A stretch of DNA of 34,835 bases. Source: JBOHDX01 sp050700835 (lineage in GTDB: Bacteria > Actinomycetota > Actinomycetes > Propionibacteriales > Nocardioidaceae). The position numbers and the translations under genes are program-made. Below the pieces are notes generated by a model that had not been told where the DNA came from, searched no databases, and saw only the letters and a program-made list of their open reading frames with translations. The stretch is taken from NCBI GenBank assembly GCA_050700835.1, contig JBOHDX010000160.1, positions 1-34,835 of the forward strand. Direction: 5' to 3'. Below are positions 31,141 through 34,835 of this stretch, piece by piece; the stretch's first letter is position 1; each line of letters opens with the position of its first letter.

Positions 31141-32685
31141 CTAGGTCGACGGGGCGCCGAGCCACGTGGTCAGTGCATCGCGTAGTGCAGGCAACGCGGT
31201 CTCGCCGGGTTCGTCGACCGTGGACGCCCAAGCGATGCGGGCGTCCGGCAGGATCAGGAGTGCGTCGGCGGGCCGCTCCTTGATCGTCGCGCTGACGACG
31301 TCGACGCGGCCACCCCACTCACGGGCAAGGTCCCGCAGGTCCGCATGTCCTGAACCGGCACAGTCAGCGAGGTCGAGGAGCACCGGGCGGCCGTTGCGCA
31401 GCACTCCGGCGAAGCTGGGGTCGTCCTGGTCGACGTGCAGGGCCCGGTCTGTGACGAAGGTGCCTACGAGCGCCTTCGCTTCTGATCTCGGAGACCCCGC
31501 ATCGGTGCCGGCCATGAGCGCACCGAGGCGGCGCAGCGGCTGCTCATCGGCGGACAACTCGAGGAAGAGCGCCCGCAAGGCGTCGCCGCCTGGACCGTAC
31601 CCGCGGCGCAGCGCCACCTGAGCACGCGTATGGAGCAGAGTGCGCTCGGCAGCGGCACGGCGTTCCTCGGAGTAGGTGTCGAGCAGGCCGGGCGGCGCCC
31701 AGCCCTGGACGCTGCCGGCCAGCTTCCACGCGAGGTTGGCCGCGTCGAGCATGCCCGCGTTGACCGCGACTCCGCCCGCGGGGAACAGATGCGCTGCATC
31801 GCCGGCCAAGAAGACGCGTCCGTCGCGGTACGTGCCCGCCTGCCTCGCCGAATAGCCGAACCGCGTCATCCGCAGAGGCTTGCCCAGCGGCAGGTCGATG
31901 CCCAGCACCCGGCTCACACTCGCGCGCAGCTCCGCGACCGTCATGGGCACGTCGTCGTCGTATTCGGTCCCCTCTACCTCGGCGGTGTAGACGCCCATGG
32001 TGCCGCCCATGCCCGAGCATGCGAACACGCCACGTTCGGTCGCGGTGTAGCCGAACGGGATCTGACCGACCCCGAGCACGTCGAAACCACCGTCGTCGAG
32101 CACGGTCACCGAGTCGGCCACGGTGACCGAGGCCAGCCGCTCGATCTCAGGGAAGGAGGTTCCCGGGAACGCGATACCGGACAAGTCGCGGACCCGGCTG
32201 CGGCCACCATCGCAGCCGACCAGGAACTGCGCGCCCACTTCGTACGCTCCGGCCGGGCCACGCACCTGCACGGTCACCGCGTCGACGCCCTGGTGCAGGC
32301 CGACCACCTCGTGGCCACGGCGTACGTCGGCGCCGTGCTCGATCGCGCGTTTGGCGAGAAGACCTTCGAGCCGTGGCTGGGACAGCAGCATCGCGCGCAT
32401 CGGAGGATCCTGGAGCTGGGTGAAGTCCAGATGCAGCCCACCGAACGGGAACCGCGGAGCCGGCTCGGGGCGAGCTGGACCCGCGTTCGCCTCGCGGAAT
32501 CGGTCCAGTTCGCCCCGGTAGCGCAGCAGCTGCAGGATCTGTCCCGCCAGACCTCCTGCCTTCGCCAACTCAGACGGCTGCGGCCGCCGCTCCAGCAACA
32601 ACGTTCGCACCCCGGCCTGGCCGAGCTCACCGGCGAGCATCAGCCCGGTCGGCCCCGCGCCCACCACGACTACGTCCACGTCCAT
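31141..32685 (-). CDS. FAD-dependent monooxygenase (aromatic hydroxylase class)
   Basis: The protein is 514 residues from an ATG at 32685. The N-terminal dinucleotide-binding motif is VVVVGAGPTGLMLAGEL (G9, G11, G14). The DG motif is GCDGGRSRVRDLSG, and the GD motif is GRVFLAGDAAHLFPAGGVAVNAG. A C-terminal thioredoxin-like region ends in LLILPDARIAWAS. This is the layout of class A flavin monooxygenases such as those tailoring polyketides or inactivating rifampicin. The substrate is not predictable from the motifs alone. No clear Shine-Dalgarno is seen. It is convergent with the phosphotransferase gene. Confidence 0.93.
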   Translation of the reverse strand: MDVDVVVVGAGPTGLMLAGELGQAGVRTLLLERRPQPSELAKAGGLAGQILQLLRYRGELDRFREANAGPARPEPAPRFPFGGLHLDFTQLQDPPMRAMLLSQPRLEGLLAKRAIEHGADVRRGHEVVGLHQGVDAVTVQVRGPAGAYEVGAQFLVGCDGGRSRVRDLSGIAFPGTSFPEIERLASVTVADSVTVLDDGGFDVLGVGQIPFGYTATERGVFACSGMGGTMGVYTAEVEGTEYDDDVPMTVAELRASVSRVLGIDLPLGKPLRMTRFGYSARQAGTYRDGRVFLAGDAAHLFPAGGVAVNAGMLDAANLAWKLAGSVQGWAPPGLLDTYSEERRAAAERTLLHTRAQVALRRGYGPGGDALRALFLELSADEQPLRRLGALMAGTDAGSPRSEAKALVGTFVTDRALHVDQDDPSFAGVLRNGRPVLLDLADCAGSGHADLRDLAREWGGRVDVVSATIKERPADALLILPDARIAWASTVDEPGETALPALRDALTTWLGAPST

Positions 32686-32957
32686 CAACTGCCACGACCC
32701 CCGTACTTCCTCGAAGGAATCCGACTCCGGCCGTCGATTGTGCGGGACGACAGGGGTCTTGCCGCAAGCCCCCCACTGCCGTATACCTTGAAAGTGGAGG
32801 GCATCCGTGCCCTTCCTTTCTCGTTCTGGACCACGCCGGCTGCGGCCGCCCTTCCTGAGGGCCCGGTTCAGGTTGTCGTGATGCGCCTGGATCGCACTCC
32901 CCACTTCCGCGCACCTACCCCCCCGAAAGACCCTGCCGACTCGCGTGGCTGGTTCGT

Positions 32958-33270
32958 CTACGCCCGGAGGCCGCGCATGCGTCTGCTGAACGGCGACAGG
33001 CCACCTGGCGCGCGCAGAGCTATGCCCTCTTGTTGCAGACGCCTGCGCACGGTGTCGGCCGGGTGACCGATCAGCATCTGAATGTGGACGTAGGCCAGGC
33101 CGCAGTCGACGTACAACTCGGTAAGCCGGTCGCCGGTCAGTGGGATCGGCTCGTTGTCCGACTTGACGCGCGGTCATCTCCTGATCGACGTAGAGCCGCT
33201 GCAAGAGACGTCGTTCCGGTCGGTGGCGGTCCTCGCGATTGGCTCCTCCTCGGTTACGCGTGGTGAGCAT
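32958..33270 (-). pseudogene. Degenerate helix-turn-helix gene with a frameshift
   Basis: Two similar pieces lie in different minus-strand frames. The upstream piece, about 33210-33165, reads RRLLQRLYVDQEMTARQV, the first half of a helix-turn-helix. The downstream piece (33173-32958) reads LTELYVDCGLAYVHIQMLIG, HPADTVRRRLQQEGIALRA and PGGLSPFSRRMRG, a second helix-turn-helix with its C-terminal end and a TAG. Both start with the pattern L-x-x-LYVD. They look like two repeats of one DNA-binding protein that has lost the sequence between them and the common frame. No integrase or recombinase domain is visible. Confidence 0.5.
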
Positions 33271-33313
33271 CCACGAAGACCGTCAGTTGCAGCGCCAGGC
33301 TCTGTGCCCTCAT
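33254..33313 (-). CDS. Very short open frame with a strong ribosome binding site
   Basis: An ATG at 33313 has a near-ideal AGGAGG and encodes 19 residues, MRAQSLALQLTVFVDAHHA, before TAA. It lies between the MFS gene stop and the degenerate helix-turn-helix gene on the same strand. It may be the surviving start of the broken gene, or a leader peptide. The ribosome binding site is the only real support. Confidence 0.35.
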   Translation of the reverse strand: MRAQSLALQLTVFVDAHHA

Positions 33314-33367
33314 TGATTCCTCCTGCCGATGGCGCCGCCGTCTTTTCGCGGTGGCGTAGGTGACTGG

Positions 33368-34630
33368 TCAAAGTTGTGCCTGAGCCCGGGGACGCAGAAG
33401 GCCGGACGTGACCACCGACGCCGCCATCCAGACCGCCGCGTACCCGAACGCGACGGTGGGCGATACCAACGCCCACAGCATTCCGGCGACGACGGTCGAC
33501 CCCAGGTCGCCGAGCGCCTGCGTGAGCCCCAGCACGCCGAAGCCGTTACTGCGAAGGCGGTCGGGCAGGCCGCGTGCCAACACGGTCGACTCGGCCGTCT
33601 CGGCGAACCCGATCCCCACACCGGACAACACGAACGCGACCAGCAGCAGCGGCCAACCGCCCGTACCGACCGCGAACAACACGTATCCCCCGACGTACAC
33701 GCCGGCTCCACTGGTGAACACCAACCGCGGGTGGACTCGGTCGGCGAGTTGCCCGCCGCCGAGCGCAGCCAGCGTGGCTGCCGCGTTGTGCGCCGCGAAG
33801 AGCAGGATCGCCAGGCTGGTCGCTGCCGTGAGGTCGCGGCCGCCCGTTCCTCCGGTGTGCAACAGGTCAGTGGCCCGCAAGATCAGCAGTGTGGTGGCGA
33901 CATTGCCGAGCTCGAACAACGCGACCGGGGTGAGCAGACGCGCCAGCCCGGCCCGCCGCAGCTCGCCGAGATTCAAGGCCAAGGTGCGTCGGCTGCCGGG
34001 ATCGGTCACCGTTCGGCGGGCCTCGCGAGCCGCGATCGTGATGGCCACCGCCGCTAGGACCCCGGGAACGATCGCGAGCAGGATCGCGTGCCTTACACCC
34101 AGCACGCTTACCAGACCGGCGGCGGCGAGCGGTCCGATGATCGCGCCGGCGTTGTCGCCAGCACGCTCGACGCCGAAGGCCCGGCCGTAGGCATCGCTGC
34201 GCGCCAGCGAGGTGAGGAGCATGTCCCGGGCCGGTGAGCGGACTCCGCGGGACACCCAGGCCAAAGCGCGCAAGATTGCCACTTGCCACACCGCGGTGGC
34301 AAGCCCGATCGCGGCGGTCGCGACCGCGGTACCGAGGTAGCCGCTGGACGCTAGCCTCGCGCGGCGGCGAGGGTCGTTGGCCAACGGGCCCCCACCGAGC
34401 TTCGCCAGCCCGGTCAGCGCATCCGCGACGCCATCGATCGCACCCAACGCCGCCGGTCCCGAGTGCAGCGTCGAGGTCAAGAACGTGGGCAGAATGCTGG
34501 TGACGAGCTCGTGGCCGGTGTCGCTGAACAACGACGCCCCGCCAACACTGAGCACACCAGGGCTCAACCACCGCCCCGCAACATTGCCGGTATCGGACGC
34601 ATCCAGATGTGGCGCGCGAGTTCGACGCAC
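33368..34630 (-). CDS. MFS transporter
   Basis: The 420-residue protein starts at a GTG and has about 12 hydrophobic segments. Family features include DTGHELVTSILPTFL after the first helix, the loop 2-3 region GGGPLANDPRRRARLASSGYLG, SRGVRSPARDMLLTSLARSDAYGRAFGVERAGDNAGAIIGP, and the second-half GGQLADRVHPRL. This resembles the MFS branch with R-G-x-R-x-P-x-R-D motifs, often annotated as drug or solute exporters in actinomycetes. The substrate is unknown. The start codon directly follows the 3' arm of a perfect inverted repeat (34631-34660), which suggests specific control. Confidence 0.9.
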   Translation of the reverse strand: MRRTRAPHLDASDTGNVAGRWLSPGVLSVGGASLFSDTGHELVTSILPTFLTSTLHSGPAALGAIDGVADALTGLAKLGGGPLANDPRRRARLASSGYLGTAVATAAIGLATAVWQVAILRALAWVSRGVRSPARDMLLTSLARSDAYGRAFGVERAGDNAGAIIGPLAAAGLVSVLGVRHAILLAIVPGVLAAVAITIAAREARRTVTDPGSRRTLALNLGELRRAGLARLLTPVALFELGNVATTLLILRATDLLHTGGTGGRDLTAATSLAILLFAAHNAAATLAALGGGQLADRVHPRLVFTSGAGVYVGGYVLFAVGTGGWPLLLVAFVLSGVGIGFAETAESTVLARGLPDRLRSNGFGVLGLTQALGDLGSTVVAGMLWALVSPTVAFGYAAVWMAASVVTSGLLRPRAQAQL

Positions 34631-34660
34631 GTCCCTACCTTCCTTCGATCAGGTAGGGAC
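34631..34660. promoter_or_regulatory. 9-bp perfect inverted repeat abutting the MFS start codon
   Basis: GTCCCTACC (34631-34639) and GGTAGGGAC (34652-34660) are exact inverse complements, 12 bases apart. On the minus strand the second arm ends directly at the GTG start, and the spacer contains the purine-rich GAAGGAA. It may be an operator for a dimeric repressor. Alternatively it is an RNA hairpin that holds the ribosome binding region and so controls translation of the transporter. Confidence 0.7.
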
Positions 34661-34835
34661 CGTTGGCTGAATGTCCGCGGTTGGACGGCGAGCCCCTCCG
34701 CCGCTTCGTCACAGTAGCGGAGCGCCGCTCGCCCCGCATCGCGGCTGATTTCGAGATCCCCGTTCCTTGTTCCGTCCATCCAGGCGCACACGTCGAAGAT
34801 GCGCCGTCATGAAGCTGCCTCGTTCGCTCCAAAGC
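34661..34835. other. Right-end stretch without a supportable gene
   Basis: Minus-strand frames cover this end. One reads VCAWMDGTRNGDLEISRDAG and runs on through the transporter start, overlapping it by 67 bases. None has a ribosome binding site or a recognised domain. The upstream control region of the MFS gene is expected here. Confidence 0.4.

Noticed and set aside
34564..34791. Minus-strand 75-codon frame at the right end
   Set aside because: It overlaps the MFS gene start by 67 bases, has no ribosome binding site and matches no family.
1..34835. CRISPR array, riboswitch, integrase or intact transposase
   Set aside because: I looked for regularly spaced repeats, known aptamer cores and recombinase motifs and found none in the window. 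Only relics of mobile-element genes are present.

Overview
The window is high-GC DNA with the coding style of an actinomycete (Actinomycetota): many GTG starts, GGAGG-type ribosome binding sites, 4-base start/stop overlaps, NarL-type two-component genes, a MoxR/DUF58/DUF4129 operon, and bacterial tRNA genes without encoded CCA. The sequence alone does not fix the genus.

Region 1 (1-9497) is a mosaic of small accessory genes, several of them broken. It holds the start of a PPOX/F420-type flavoprotein gene, a frameshifted vanZ-like gene, a beta-propeller lipoprotein, a TetR regulator without most of its DNA-binding domain, a methyltransferase gene cut by an in-frame amber codon, a GNAT acetyltransferase and small membrane proteins. 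These are followed by a second lipoprotein, a histidine kinase/response regulator pair and a RelBE-type toxin-antitoxin pair. The region ends at 9452-9497 in the 3' part of a tRNA-Asp gene that has no 5' half. That is the expected scar at the distal end of an element integrated into tRNA-Asp. An 11-bp direct repeat lies about 115 bp inside it.

Region 2 (9517-13886) looks like conserved chromosome. Five translationally linked minus-strand genes (DUF4129 protein, small membrane protein, MoxR ATPase, DUF58 protein, polytopic membrane protein) are followed by an intact tRNA-Phe(GAA). A truncated gene resembling plasmid/ICE helix-turn-helix proteins sits just after the tRNA.

Region 3 (14293-29296) is a 15-kb catabolic and uptake cluster and the most interesting part. 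On the minus strand, in transcription order, it encodes a class III aminotransferase (glutamate-1-semialdehyde aminomutase type), a GntR/HutC-UTRA regulator, an FGGY sugar kinase, a Tat-exported solute-binding protein with a complete Dpp/Opp-type ABC transporter, an M20 deacylase/peptidase, a LysA-like PLP decarboxylase and a beta-lactamase-fold serine hydrolase. A GlmS-like tandem-SIS isomerase/deaminase is divergent from the aminotransferase. Two related 18-bp inverted repeats, one over the transporter promoter and one in the divergent promoter, suggest one GntR regulon. My inference is that the cluster imports and breaks down an amino-sugar/amino-acid or peptide conjugate (Amadori-like, opine-like or muropeptide-like). 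The substrate is not known.

Region 4 (29297-34835) is again a mosaic: a Toprim-primase fragment, a phosphotransferase of the APH fold, an FAD aromatic-type monooxygenase, a degenerate helix-turn-helix gene, and an MFS transporter whose start codon abuts a perfect 9-bp inverted repeat.
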